64,000 bases of DNA. It comes from Paenibacillus hexagrammi. GTDB taxonomy: Bacteria > Bacillota > Bacilli > Paenibacillales > NBRC-103111. Below are positions 8,253 to 15,463 of the stretch, one piece after another (position 1 is the stretch's first letter; each line of letters begins with the position of its first letter). The notes beneath the pieces were generated by a model. That model was not told where the DNA came from, made no database searches, and saw only the letters and a program-made list of their open reading frames with translations. The stretch is taken from positions 1 through 64,000 of the forward strand of contig NZ_CP090979.1 in the NCBI RefSeq assembly GCF_021513275.1, written 5' to 3'. Both the position numbers and the translations under genes were made by a program.

Positions 8253-8643
8253 CTTTGCCGTCGAATATGCTTAATTGACTGAGTGGTAAGATGTTATAGC
8301 GATTGTTAGCGTAGTTTCCGCCGCGAAACCTCCCCTGCGATTTCACGACTATCGGTTCACCATTCCACCTAAACTTGCATAGTTTATCAAGCCATCGCTG
8401 GGCTGTTCTGTACGATACACCAATATCGTAGGCCACTTGTTCGATTGTTGGATAACAATAGCCGCTTGCGTCCATGTACGTTGCCAAGGCGCACAGTGTC
8501 TTCCACAGATCGGGAGGCATTTCTCTCATAAGACCCGATGTTCTCGCTGAAACGTGCATCTTGACGAATATATCCGCACCTGTTCCGACTACTCCGTATG
8601 AGCTATCGTCATAAGTAATACTTAGCTGCTGACTCTCACTCAT
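8164..8643 (-). CDS. Winged-helix replication initiator, N-terminal half
   Basis: The 159-residue product has a helix-turn-helix typical of phage initiators: MPPDLWKTLCALATYMDASG, then YPTIEQVAYDIGVSYRTAQRW (recognition helix region) and a wing-like GNYANNRYN. The frame ends abruptly after about 30 residues that overlap the next frame. It would bind the phage origin and recruit loader and helicase. ATG at 8643 overlaps the stop of the gene upstream. Confidence 0.7.
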   Translation of the reverse strand: MSESQQLSITYDDSSYGVVGTGADIFVKMHVSARTSGLMREMPPDLWKTLCALATYMDASGYCYPTIEQVAYDIGVSYRTAQRWLDKLCKFRWNGEPIVVKSQGRFRGGNYANNRYNILPLSQLSIFDGKVELPEVIANGMPTDNEVHSTDWHSIGFHK

Positions 8644-8800
8644 CGCCTAAGTCACCGTCCTCTAGCGTGATAGATGCTAAGAAAATGTCAGCGTCCATGA
8701 AGCAGATAACATCCGCGGCACCTTCGAAGTAGTCGCAAGTAACGGCAACATCGCGCCCATTCTGCGTAGTGTGAATCCAAGTCTCACGATACTTAAACAA
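8636..8800 (-). CDS. Small acidic protein (54 aa), first gene of the replication unit
   Basis: TTG at 8800 follows AGGGGGAG with ideal spacing and gives MFKYRETWIHTTQNGRDVAV and a further 34 residues ending in an acidic tail (LEDGDLGDE). The stop overlaps the ATG of the initiator gene. No family is recognised. A CGGAC-N17-CGANGAA box lies 27 bases upstream. Confidence 0.6.
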   Translation of the reverse strand: MFKYRETWIHTTQNGRDVAVTCDYFEGAADVICFMDADIFLASITLEDGDLGDE

Positions 8801-8826
8801 GGTAAACTCCCCCTAGAATTTAGTTC

Positions 8827-8866
8827 TTACGTCTAACTTCATCGAGAGGCAAATGGGTAGCGTCCG
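8827..8866 (-). promoter_or_regulatory. Phage-type promoter box (copy F), before the replication operon
   Basis: On the minus strand: CGGAC, 17 bases, CGATGAA, 7 bases, GTAA. The distal spacing is one base longer than in copies B-E. It precedes the leftward run of genes from 8800 to about 4132. Confidence 0.6.
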
Positions 8867-9035
8867 TATTTAGAGAAAAAAATATCCTGAGCCTCATTGC
8901 TTTTAACAACAAGGCCAGGACGAGTTGATTGACTCCCACCACGGAATCAACCTTGGAGGATGAAAAAAGGTTATGAAGAAAAGCTGAGATTCGGGGCAAG
9001 GACTAGACAACCTTACCCCGTTATGTAGACAACGA
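8867..9035 (-). terminator. Non-coding gap with a probable terminator
   Basis: Directly after the stop of the gene at 9036, the minus strand forms GGGGTAAGG / CCTTGCCCC (8993-9019) followed by a modest T-rich stretch. Further on, GTTGATT and AATCAAC (about 8930-8955) form a second imperfect hairpin. No reading frame in the gap has a convincing start. Confidence 0.5.
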
Positions 9036-9413
9036 CTATTCAGCCGTTGCATATAGTCGATCGGTTACAGGTAATAATAATTCACGACCATCGGCGCTCA
9101 AGACCATTTCAAGTTGCTCGACTTTCTCTTGTAGCCTACGGTTTTCTTTAGCCAATTCAGACATGCGTTTTCTTATGTTTTCGGGAACAAGCTCAACTAC
9201 AACAGGTACTTCGACTTTTTCGATGGGACGACTTTTCAGTTCTTGAACAGTCTTTTCGAGACAGTTGTTGTACTTTTTTTGAAAGTCGAGTTGAATCTCC
9301 AATTTAGATTTTAATTCGATAGCTGTCTCGGCGGCGTGAAGGGCGCGTTCCGCTTTTTGTTTTATCTTATTGATTTCCTTAGTATCGATTACTTGGTCTT
9401 GTACTGTCATCAT
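9036..9413 (-). CDS. Coiled-coil protein coupled to the sigma-like gene
   Basis: The start ATG ATG at 9413 overlaps the upstream stop (ATATGATGA) and follows GGGGGG. The roughly 125-residue product is almost entirely helical with heptads (KIKQKAERALHAAETAIELK, ENRRLQEKVEQLEMVL). Translational coupling to the sigma-like factor suggests a partner or modulator, possibly an anti-sigma-type coiled coil. That is inference only. Confidence 0.65.
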   Translation of the reverse strand: MMTVQDQVIDTKEINKIKQKAERALHAAETAIELKSKLEIQLDFQKKYNNCLEKTVQELKSRPIEKVEVPVVVELVPENIRKRMSELAKENRRLQEKVEQLEMVLSADGRELLLPVTDRLYATAE

Positions 9414-10036
9414 ATAGTCGCAAACCCCCCATTTAATTTTTTGACACTTGCTCTCCACAGAGCTTGCTTATTTTTATAGATGTGGCCAAGCTCACAAATA
9501 TCGATTGCTTCGTTTAGCGATGTACCATGCTCGACGCGGCTTAACAAAATTGCTTTTTCACGATCTCCTAGGTTATCTAATGAATTAAGGTGGTTTTTAA
9601 ATTGTTCGACTAACTCGTTATCGTTAAAGTACGTTGCCTCGGCGCTAGGTAAATGGTCTTCTTTGCGTAAGAATTGCTCGTCATCAGACTGGTAAATATC
9701 CATCAAACGATCGAAGGAAGTATCATTCTGCATGTGAGGAACTTCTTTTCGCGCAATGTCTACGACTCGATTTCGTACCATGGAGTACAAGTATCCGAAA
9801 AAATCAGTTATTTGCGAATTAAACTTTTCGACAACTAACCATACGCACTCAACGTATACAGACTCGATTAAATCACGCTCAATATAGTGGTATCTACGAG
9901 ATAGACTTTCGATTTGCTTGCGTTGTTTATCGCGGGTTTTTTCAAAAAGTTCTCTTAGTCCGAAATCAGATCCCGCGCTCAAGTCATTCTGGGCTTTAAC
10001 AACGATTGCTTCAATTGAATCAATTACAAGTGCCAT
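9410..10036 (-). CDS. Sigma-70/ECF-like RNA polymerase sigma factor
   Basis: The 208-residue protein carries a sigma region 2 signature around residues 45-100 (YHYIERDLIESVYVECVWL, FFGYLYSMVRNRVVDIARK) and a C-terminal helical region with SLDNLGDREKAILLSRVEHG, which looks like region 4. It is a good candidate to direct transcription from the CGGAC-N17-CGANGAA boxes before leftward phage units. It has GGAGGGC before ATG. Its promoter overlaps an inverted repeat at 10098-10125. Confidence 0.75.
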   Translation of the reverse strand: MALVIDSIEAIVVKAQNDLSAGSDFGLRELFEKTRDKQRKQIESLSRRYHYIERDLIESVYVECVWLVVEKFNSQITDFFGYLYSMVRNRVVDIARKEVPHMQNDTSFDRLMDIYQSDDEQFLRKEDHLPSAEATYFNDNELVEQFKNHLNSLDNLGDREKAILLSRVEHGTSLNEAIDICELGHIYKNKQALWRASVKKLNGGFATI

Positions 10037-10097
10037 AGAAAGTGCCCTCCTTAAATTTTTGGTGGTCTTCTATTCCATTGCATTGATCTACTAGGTA

Positions 10098-10128
10098 ACT
10101 TAAAATAATTGATGTACATTTAAGTCAA
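10098..10128 (-). promoter_or_regulatory. Operator-like inverted repeat over the sigma-gene promoter
   Basis: ACTTAAA (10098-10104) and TTTAAGT (10119-10125) form a perfect 7-bp inverted repeat. On the minus strand the second arm overlaps TTGACT (-35) and the first lies at the -10 region (TATTTT), so a dimer bound here would block the sigma-gene promoter. Confidence 0.5.
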
Positions 10129-10157
10129 CGATGGACCTTGTTAATTCGTCCGCGATC

Positions 10158-10181
10158 TTTATAAATAAATTTATTTATAAA
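10158..10181. repeat. 24-bp perfect AT-only palindrome
   Basis: TTTATAAATAAA is followed immediately by its exact reverse complement. It sits in the divergent region between the sigma gene and the Xre gene, a natural place for a repressor operator. Confidence 0.6.
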
Positions 10182-10220
10182 TTCAACATAAAGTGGATTT
10201 GAGATATTATTTAGTGTTCG

Positions 10221-10248
10221 TTGTTCGCGACCTGATTACAAATAGAAT
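10221..10248 (+). promoter_or_regulatory. Possible promoter of the Xre/agr-like unit
   Basis: TTGTTC and TAGAAT are separated by 16 bases. They lie downstream of the palindrome and upstream of the rightward genes. A second -10-like TATAAC lies at about 10266. Weak match. Confidence 0.35.
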
Positions 10249-10274
10249 AATACGATCTTAGCGGTTATATAACA

Positions 10275-10730
10275 ATGTGTTTGTGCTGGATGATAAGCCG
10301 TTTTATGGCTTTATTGGGGGGTGTTGCTTGTGGAACACGTTATGCAAGAGCGCATGGTTCAGGCAGGACGCTTGATAGAGGCAGGTTCATACTTATCCGA
10401 AAAAGAAAAAGCCATAGCATGACTCTGCAAGTCGTAGCCGACCAGATCGGTATATCGAAAAACTATTTATCTGAAATTGAGAACGGCAAAAAAGGCCCCA
10501 ACGATGAGATAATCGCGAGCCTAGCTAGGATATACGGTTTAAACGAGGAAGAATTGTTTGAGAAGTACGGGAAAATTTCGCTTGGAGCGAGGAAATATCT
10601 TGAGGGCGACCCCAAAATGCAAAAAGCACTAGCTAAAATATCAAAAAATAAGAAGCTAACAGACGAGGACAAGGCTAGGTTAGCTGATAACTTGATGAGT
10701 TTGTACGATGAGATACTTAATAGTAAGTGA
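10275..10730 (+). CDS. Xre-family helix-turn-helix regulator
   Basis: The HTH is clear: RKRKSHSMTLQVVADQIGIS then KNYLSEIENGKKGPNDEIIA, with a C-terminal helical tail of about 60 residues. The start is uncertain. The in-frame ATG at 10275 lacks a ribosome site, while in another frame GGGGGGTG precedes GTG at 10330, giving VEHVMQERMVQAGRLIE. One extra G near 10380 would join that start to GRFILIRKRKSHS. It precedes the agr-like genes and may control them or lysogeny. Confidence 0.75.
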   Translation: MCLCWMISRFMALLGGVACGTRYARAHGSGRTLDRGRFILIRKRKSHSMTLQVVADQIGISKNYLSEIENGKKGPNDEIIASLARIYGLNEEELFEKYGKISLGARKYLEGDPKMQKALAKISKNKKLTDEDKARLADNLMSLYDEILNSK

Positions 10731-10880
10731 CACGAGGAGCGCTAAAACAGCAGCTTCTTTTTTTTATTCTACCAAAAGGATAAATATACTAAATATGGGT
10801 ACACTGATAATAGAAATAGAGATGCTGCTTCGATATTATTGTAGTAGAGCGTCTTTTTACGGGAAAGGAAACAGTGTTAC

Positions 10881-11582
10881 ATGGCGTACATTGCGCTCGA
10901 TATGCTAGACACCTGGGCTGTCCTAGCTCTAGCGTTATCATTATTCAGGCTTCCGATATTGGAGTATTGGAGAGAGGTAGCGTTAACTTCTATCATTGTT
11001 GCTCTAGTATCTTATCTATCAAGATTTCAGTTTAATCTAAGTATGCTAGACCCGATGTTCCACCTCTTTCTTTGGATAATATGCTTGTGGTATTTAGTGA
11101 AAGTCAAAATAATCCGCGCAAGCTCTATGGTCATAGTCGGTGGCGGATCGTACATTGCGGTACAGTCTACTTACGCTAAACTTTTACACGTATTAGGCGT
11201 ACTGTCTGACGGCGATATTACGTATTTAACCGGCTACAAGGTCAGTCTACTCCAAGCATCCACAGATTTAATTATCGTCTCAATGGCGCACCTCATATGG
11301 CTATTCGGACTTGGTGTTACGCAGTATACACGACCGCCCCACGACTTTTACTTCCGAGAAAAATTAGCAAAGAGAGAGCGCACCTCAATGATCGTCCTCT
11401 TTGTCAGCTCCTTTCTGTTACTTCCAGGTAAATACTTTCTTATTCAAAGGCACCTAGATGCGGGCTTGATAATTGTCTTTTTCGCTTCACTTGTCCAATT
11501 ATTTATAACGTTTAGGGACGGTGGTCGGCAAAATGCCAATAATAATGAGCCTGTCGAAGCGGTTGGCGATCATAATAGGTGA
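10881..11582 (+). CDS. Multi-pass membrane protein, sensor-domain-like, no kinase
   Basis: The 233-residue protein has about six or seven hydrophobic segments (for example LDTWAVLALALSLF, FHLFLWIICLWYLV, LIIVSMAHLIWLFGLG, TSMIVLFVSSFLLLPG, LIIVFFASLVQLFITF) and ends with a short polar tail. The size and topology resemble the membrane sensor half of AgrC-type or other Bacillales histidine kinases, but no H-box or ATPase domain follows. Its end overlaps the AgrB frame by about 60 bases, so it belongs to the same operon. A peptide receptor, exporter or immunity role is possible. Confidence 0.7.
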   Translation: MAYIALDMLDTWAVLALALSLFRLPILEYWREVALTSIIVALVSYLSRFQFNLSMLDPMFHLFLWIICLWYLVKVKIIRASSMVIVGGGSYIAVQSTYAKLLHVLGVLSDGDITYLTGYKVSLLQASTDLIIVSMAHLIWLFGLGVTQYTRPPHDFYFREKLAKRERTSMIVLFVSSFLLLPGKYFLIQRHLDAGLIIVFFASLVQLFITFRDGGRQNANNNEPVEAVGDHNR

Positions 11583-12063
11583 TCACGCCACCGTAGAGGA
11601 AGCTCGAAATATTGATCGTATGGCCGCGGTAATAGCGCTCAAGATGAATGAGTACGGAGTTATAGTCACCAGCGTACTGTTAGCGTCCATACTCGGGAAT
11701 GTGTTTGAAACGATCTTGGCAATGATGCTGTTCGCCGTGTTTAGGAAATATTCTGGCGGTTTTCACTTTAACAACATAGATGTGTGCTTCCTCGTCACAA
11801 CCGCTCTTTTCGTCATACCACCCATGATTAAATTACCCGTTGACGTATTAACTGCACTAAATTTGATCAGTCTGATCGTAGTAACTGGCAAGATACGCGG
11901 CAAGATGAGTAATAAAATTGTCTGTCTGGTTATTGTCGGCGCCGGCTTTATGCTTCAATCAAGCGCTGTATCTATAACAATTGTAGCTGCTTGCATCCTC
12001 CTTTTGAGGGGAGGTGAAGCTGTTGAAAGAACAACTAGCGAATATCCTCGCCCTTTGTCTTGA
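11521..12063 (+). CDS. agrB: AgrB-type peptide-processing membrane protease
   Basis: The 180-residue integral membrane protein carries the AgrB signature RKYSGGFHFNNIDVC, with the catalytic His (82 from this start) and Cys (89) seven residues apart, as in staphylococcal AgrB. Hydrophobic segments follow. AgrB enzymes cleave the C-terminus of an AgrD precursor and normally cyclise it to a thiolactone or lactone. Starts at 11533 or 11545 are also possible. It is followed, with overlap, by a tiny AgrD-like gene and then a LytTR regulator, so a signalling cassette is clear. Uncommon in phages. Confidence 0.88.
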   Translation: MVGKMPIIMSLSKRLAIIIGDHATVEEARNIDRMAAVIALKMNEYGVIVTSVLLASILGNVFETILAMMLFAVFRKYSGGFHFNNIDVCFLVTTALFVIPPMIKLPVDVLTALNLISLIVVTGKIRGKMSNKIVCLVIVGAGFMLQSSAVSITIVAACILLLRGGEAVERTTSEYPRPLS

Positions 12064-12163
12064 GAGTAAAGCGGAAGATTTCGAGCAAGGAAAACAAGAA
12101 AAGTTTTGGATCGGGACGGTAAAAATTCCGCCTGCGATGGCAAAGAAAGAGGAATCAGCATAG
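12023..12163 (+). CDS. Candidate AgrD-like pheromone precursor (46 aa)
   Basis: TTG at 12023 follows GGGGAGGTG with 8-base spacing and overlaps the last 41 bases of agrB, the usual agrB-agrD arrangement. The peptide has a short amphipathic leader (MKEQLANILALCLESK), then KQEKFWIGTVKIPPAMAKKE. Its TVKIPPAM resembles the VxVPxEL recognition tail of AgrD. At the position where the ring Cys or Ser is expected (ten residues before the proline) there is Glu26; the only Cys is residue 12 in the leader. The product may be linear, or the assignment may be wrong. Confidence 0.55.
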   Translation: MKEQLANILALCLESKAEDFEQGKQEKFWIGTVKIPPAMAKKEESA

Positions 12164-12187
12164 TATACCGTCCGTTTGGAGTATTTC

Positions 12188-12586
12188 ATGGAGCATATGA
12201 TGGTAGGAGTAAACGTAGAGTTGGTGGCTGGTCAAATTGAATACCGGACTTTTAACATTTTAAACGATGTAAAGTATATGGAGATTACGCCTAAACCTAA
12301 AATTCCGGGGTTTAAGCCTAAGATTCCTCCAAACATTCCCTTATTCCACACTGTTTACGGTTCTTATTTAGTTTTGCATTCATTGGAATCGTGGGAGAAA
12401 ATGTTAAGAGACAGAGGTTTCGAGCTTAGTACGCCTTCGTACCTGGTTAATCTTCGTATGGTTGACGAGATTAAGCAGGATGTTTACGGATACAGTCTGT
12501 GCTTTAGCGATGGTACAGTCGTTCCAGTATCAATGAACAAAGTGAAAAAAATACAACGGATAATTGAGGAGAAGGTCGATTTATAA
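12188..12586 (+). CDS. LytTR-type DNA-binding regulator without receiver domain
   Basis: ATG at 12188 is chosen because GGAG ends 6 bases upstream (a TTG at 12176 is less likely). The C-terminal 70 residues read PSYLVNLRMVDEIKQDVYGY then CFSDGTVVPVSMNKVKKIQR, which fits the LytTR fold found in AgrA (SYLVNL, dG..ipVS). The N-terminal part has a Pro/Lys repeat (PKPKIPGFKPKIPPNIP) in place of a phosphoacceptor domain. It is probably the output of the agr-like cassette, but with no kinase the signal route is open. The gene ends in a terminator. Confidence 0.8.
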   Translation: MEHMMVGVNVELVAGQIEYRTFNILNDVKYMEITPKPKIPGFKPKIPPNIPLFHTVYGSYLVLHSLESWEKMLRDRGFELSTPSYLVNLRMVDEIKQDVYGYSLCFSDGTVVPVSMNKVKKIQRIIEEKVDL

Positions 12587-12600
12587 AGTCGGCCTTTTTT
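12571..12600 (+). terminator. Terminator of the agr-like operon
   Basis: AAGGTCGA pairs with TCGGCCTT (one G-U), followed by T6. The stem overlaps the LytTR stop codon. Confidence 0.75.
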
Positions 12601-12652
12601 GGTCGCTTATTATTCCCAATTGTTTACAAAATAAACACTAAAATAGTAACTT

Positions 12653-12689
12653 CGTCTAGTTGACTAGGCGACGGCTCTATTTGTATAGA
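12653..12689 (+). promoter_or_regulatory. Promoter with overlapping inverted repeat
   Basis: TTGACT (12660-12665) and TATAGA (12684-12689) are 18 bases apart. The near-perfect inverted repeat CGTCTAG-TTGA-CTAGGCG (12653-12670) straddles the -35, so the gene at 12739 is probably repressible. Its regulator is unknown; the adjacent LytTR protein is one candidate. Confidence 0.55.
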
Positions 12690-12738
12690 TAATCGACCAT
12701 ACTAAAAAGTGGATCTTCAATTACTCAGGAGGTGCTAA

Positions 12739-13188
12739 GTGGGAGACGGGATATTCGGTAGTTTTTTTCGACCAATCATAGCTTTTATGATCAATCTTTT
12801 TGGTATTCGCGGGGCAGTTCATGTTAAGGATCTTTTAAATATGTTTTCTGGCGTTATGCTGGGATTCATAGGGGCCGCGTTTATTTTTGCTCGGACACTG
12901 ATTAGGGTAAAGATAAACGATAAGGTAGACGCTGCCTTCACGTTAGCAAGAATCCAGGGGGAAGCGCACATTAAGCCGGGAATACACAATAACTTTACGA
13001 TGAATTTGCGGTTACTGATGAGCTTAATGTGGACGGCGTTGTTTCCCAATAAAACAGTCGTTATACGAGATAAAACCAACGCTTTGTTTTGGGCTTGGTT
13101 ATTACTCATTGCTATGGTACTATTCGCCATATTTGGGCTGCTTTTAGCGACACATACGATAGCTGAAATATGCCAACAACCAAACTAA
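12739..13188 (+). CDS. Two-helix membrane protein, unknown
   Basis: GTG at 12739 follows AGGAGGTG. The 149-residue product has membrane segments at about residues 35-52 (MFSGVMLGFIGAAFIFA) and 113-137 (ALFWAWLLLIAMVLFAIFG), joined by a basic soluble loop. It has its own promoter and terminator directly after the agr-like operon. A superinfection-exclusion or signalling-output protein would fit the context, but nothing in the sequence proves it. Confidence 0.65.
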   Translation: MGDGIFGSFFRPIIAFMINLFGIRGAVHVKDLLNMFSGVMLGFIGAAFIFARTLIRVKINDKVDAAFTLARIQGEAHIKPGIHNNFTMNLRLLMSLMWTALFPNKTVVIRDKTNALFWAWLLLIAMVLFAIFGLLLATHTIAEICQQPN

Positions 13189-13192
13189 AAAA

Positions 13193-13217
13193 CGCCCTCC
13201 TATAGTTGGAAAGGGCG
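13193..13217. terminator. Bidirectional terminator
   Basis: CGCCCT (13193-13198) pairs with AGGGCG (13212-13217), with A-run and T-run flanks, between the convergent genes at 12739 and 13228. Confidence 0.7.
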
Positions 13218-13227
13218 CGTTACTTTT

Positions 13228-13572
13228 TTAGTTAATTATTGCTTTTCTCTGCTCTCGGAGTTTAGCGATTGGGTTGAGGTCTGCTTTCTGCACCGTAGGC
13301 TTGTTGTCCGACTCAGGCACCGGCTCCGATACTGCCAGCTCTGCTCTTACGACGTTTCCTCGTGCTAAAACGAAACCCTGCCGTATTAGCGACTCTATGG
13401 CTTCGTATTGCGCCAATCTATCGGATTCGATGATCTGAGCCTCACCGTTTAGTACACGTAAACCGATCTCGATTGCCTCACGAATCTTATCTTGGCGTTT
13501 GGAGTCGGATTTGTTGCTCGTCCACCACTCATAAATATTGTCGTTGGCTAAAACTTGAATCGGTTTGGACAT
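13228..13572 (-). CDS. ParR-like partition adaptor
   Basis: ATG at 13572 follows AAAGGAATG, four bases after the ParM stop. The 114-residue protein has an N-terminal part that could be a ribbon-helix-helix (MSKPIQVLANDNIYEWW, RQDKIREAIEIGLRVLNG) and a more variable tail, the size and place of ParR in type II partition operons. ParR binds the centromere and couples it to the ParM filament. The family call rests mostly on linkage to the actin-like gene. Confidence 0.65.
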   Translation of the reverse strand: MSKPIQVLANDNIYEWWTSNKSDSKRQDKIREAIEIGLRVLNGEAQIIESDRLAQYEAIESLIRQGFVLARGNVVRAELAVSEPVPESDNKPTVQKADLNPIAKLREQRKAIIN

Positions 13573-13576
13573 GAAA

Positions 13577-14677
13577 TCATTCCTTTTCAGTCGCGGTTTC
13601 TTCGTTTGCAAGAACAAAGAACTTTCCGTATTTGTACATGCCTCGTGTCGGCGAAAATTGTGGCTCGTCTGGAATTGTCACACGCGAACTCCAACTCTTA
13701 AATAGGTTCCCCCAAACCGTGTCCTCGGCGGGTCCACCAACAACTATCACACGGCTAAATCGGAAAGTATCATCCACCAATACGCTGATCTCGGTTACGA
13801 TCTCATCAAATACCGATAAAAGAGCCGATTGGTACACTTCGTTGAATCCGTTTATCTCGTTATCAACGAACTTAAATACTTTTGTCTTCGCATTTTTTTG
13901 CTGATCCAATTGCATAGCTACTTCTTCTAGCGTAATTTCTCGCCCTACCGCGGCCTCTAACCAATCTCGGCATTTCTTAACTACGTCAAGGTATGATGTT
14001 TTTATTGTTTCGCGATCAAGCGGTAGGTATTCCAAGCTAGAGTATCTACTCAAGTCGGTTGTACCGAACCCAACGTTGATTACTAATACGTCTTGGGACA
14101 AGATTTTTTCGTCAGCAGTAGATCCGTCTTCCGCAAAGTAGATGTCGTATAGTACCGCCTCTGTTTCGCTCACGGTTTCATACTGCGAAACATTATAGAT
14201 ATTACGACTATCGTCGGTCCAAACCTTGTGGAAATCACGGAATAGAGCATCGAGCTTTTCCAGTACGGCAGGTTTTTTTGACTCATAAGCCGGTGTGGAT
14301 GTAATTAAGAGTATTTCAGAAGGCTTGTTTTTGCCGATCGCCTTGGCTAGTCCCATTTTTGCGTATAAAGCATACATGGGATTGCTGTACCGAGCTAACC
14401 CGTCCCGACCGCTCAATAATATTGGATCGAGCTTGAATGACTCTATGTCCTCGTACCCTATTACCCATTGTTGAGAGTCGTCACCAACTTTAAATGCTTG
14501 TGCCGGCTTGCGACCCTTCGAAATTTTGGTGCTTGTACTAACTGGTTTATAACGTGCTATGGCAGCCGCAACAGACTCCGGCTTTGCCATCCCATCTGCA
14601 AAGTATTTCATAGTGCCGTTTCCTGGGTCGAGAACAACTACGAATTTTTTCACCAAGAAGAACCAACTCCAACTCAT
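13577..14677 (-). CDS. parM: ParM-like actin-family segregation ATPase
   Basis: Actin-fold motifs are clear: phosphate 1 VVLDPGNGTMKYF near the start, phosphate 2 VLVINVGFGTTDLS in the middle, and adenosine motif VIVVGGPAED near the end. Such proteins polymerise to push plasmid copies apart. The true start may be the GTG nine codons in (VKKFVVVLDPG); neither start has a strong ribosome site. With the small gene downstream and AGTGTTGA repeats upstream it forms a complete type II partition locus, evidence for plasmid-like maintenance. Confidence 0.85.
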   Translation of the reverse strand: MSWSWFFLVKKFVVVLDPGNGTMKYFADGMAKPESVAAAIARYKPVSTSTKISKGRKPAQAFKVGDDSQQWVIGYEDIESFKLDPILLSGRDGLARYSNPMYALYAKMGLAKAIGKNKPSEILLITSTPAYESKKPAVLEKLDALFRDFHKVWTDDSRNIYNVSQYETVSETEAVLYDIYFAEDGSTADEKILSQDVLVINVGFGTTDLSRYSSLEYLPLDRETIKTSYLDVVKKCRDWLEAAVGREITLEEVAMQLDQQKNAKTKVFKFVDNEINGFNEVYQSALLSVFDEIVTEISVLVDDTFRFSRVIVVGGPAEDTVWGNLFKSWSSRVTIPDEPQFSPTRGMYKYGKFFVLANEETATEKE

Positions 14678-14692
14678 GATTTTTAGTTTTTA

Positions 14693-14797
14693 AGTGTTGA
14701 GTTTATTATATCAAATGACCGATAGTTCAACAACCCAAAAATTTCATATGCAAGCCTTTAAAAGAATGAGTGTTGAAAATGATTTAAAAAGTGTTGA
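14693..14797. repeat. parC-like centromere repeats (AGTGTTGA)
   Basis: Three AGTGTTGA copies lie at 14693-14700, 14769-14776 and 14790-14797, with a related inverted copy TTCAACA at about 14726. They lie in the AT-rich region directly before parM, where type II systems keep the ParR-binding centromere. The region also separates divergent genes and must hold both promoters. Confidence 0.55.
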
Positions 14798-14933
14798 CTA
14801 TTTTTTCGTGTCCTTGCGAAATAGTGCCTTCTATATTACAGTTATTGTAAAAACAATTGAGTGCAAATAGATTGATAGGTGCTTGCGCGATCAATTTGTA
14901 AGTAGCTACACATACTCTTGGAGGTGTGCGCGG

Positions 14934-15155
14934 TTGTTAATTACCGATAAAATGTATTCCATTTCGGAGGTAGCGGATAGGCTTGGTTTGTCGGCATCTA
15001 CGATCCGTAATTGGGAAAATTCCCTTGATATGTTGCCTACGCGGACAGGTACGGGACAGCAGCGAGTGTACAGCCAGGAGGATATTGACGTTTTTCAAAA
15101 AATTGCACAACTCAGAGAAGACGGGCTTTCATTAGACGTAATTAAAAGTTCCTGA
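14934..15155 (+). CDS. MerR-like HTH protein, frame broken near its end
   Basis: TTG at 14934 lies nine bases after GGAGGTG. The product has a MerR-type winged HTH: MYSISEVADRLGLSASTIRNW, then RVYSQEDIDVFQKIAQLRED. The frame stops after DVIKSS. In the next frame the sequence continues without loss as KFLSRFPLNETRVANSSVATG into the coiled coil at 15227-15463. One extra A in ATTAAAAGTT would fuse them into a roughly 176-residue MerR-coil protein of the Noc/KfrA style. Divergent from parM, it might regulate partition. Confidence 0.75.
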   Translation: MLITDKMYSISEVADRLGLSASTIRNWENSLDMLPTRTGTGQQRVYSQEDIDVFQKIAQLREDGLSLDVIKSS

Positions 15156-15226
15156 GTAGGTTTCCGCTAAATGAAACCAGAGTTGCAAATAGTAGTGTAG
15201 CTACAGGCATTGATGTTAATAGCGCC

Positions 15227-15463
15227 TTGTATTCAATGGTGCAAGATGCTAGAGAGCAAATCATAGGTTACGTTGATGAAAAAATTGATACGATAAATAG
15301 TAACGTAGATTCTAAGTTTACTAAGGTTCTCGACCGCATGGATCGGTTTAGCAACGAGGCCGAACGTAGAATAGAAGAACGAGACAAGGTACTTATGCAG
15401 ACGCTAAACGAACTGCTTGAGGCGAAGAAGAAGAAAAGATGGTGGAGGCGGATATTCGGATGA
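15227..15463 (+). CDS. Coiled-coil C-terminal part of the MerR-like protein
   Basis: The frame encodes a helical coil (MVQDAREQIIGYVDEKIDTI ... RMDRFSNEAERRIEERDKVL) ending in a very basic tail (EAKKKKRWWRRIFG) that could bind membrane or DNA. The first ATG has no ribosome site, and the same frame is open upstream to about 15130, supporting fusion with the MerR-like HTH by a one-base correction. The stop overlaps the next start. Confidence 0.65.
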   Translation: MYSMVQDAREQIIGYVDEKIDTINSNVDSKFTKVLDRMDRFSNEAERRIEERDKVLMQTLNELLEAKKKKRWWRRIFG

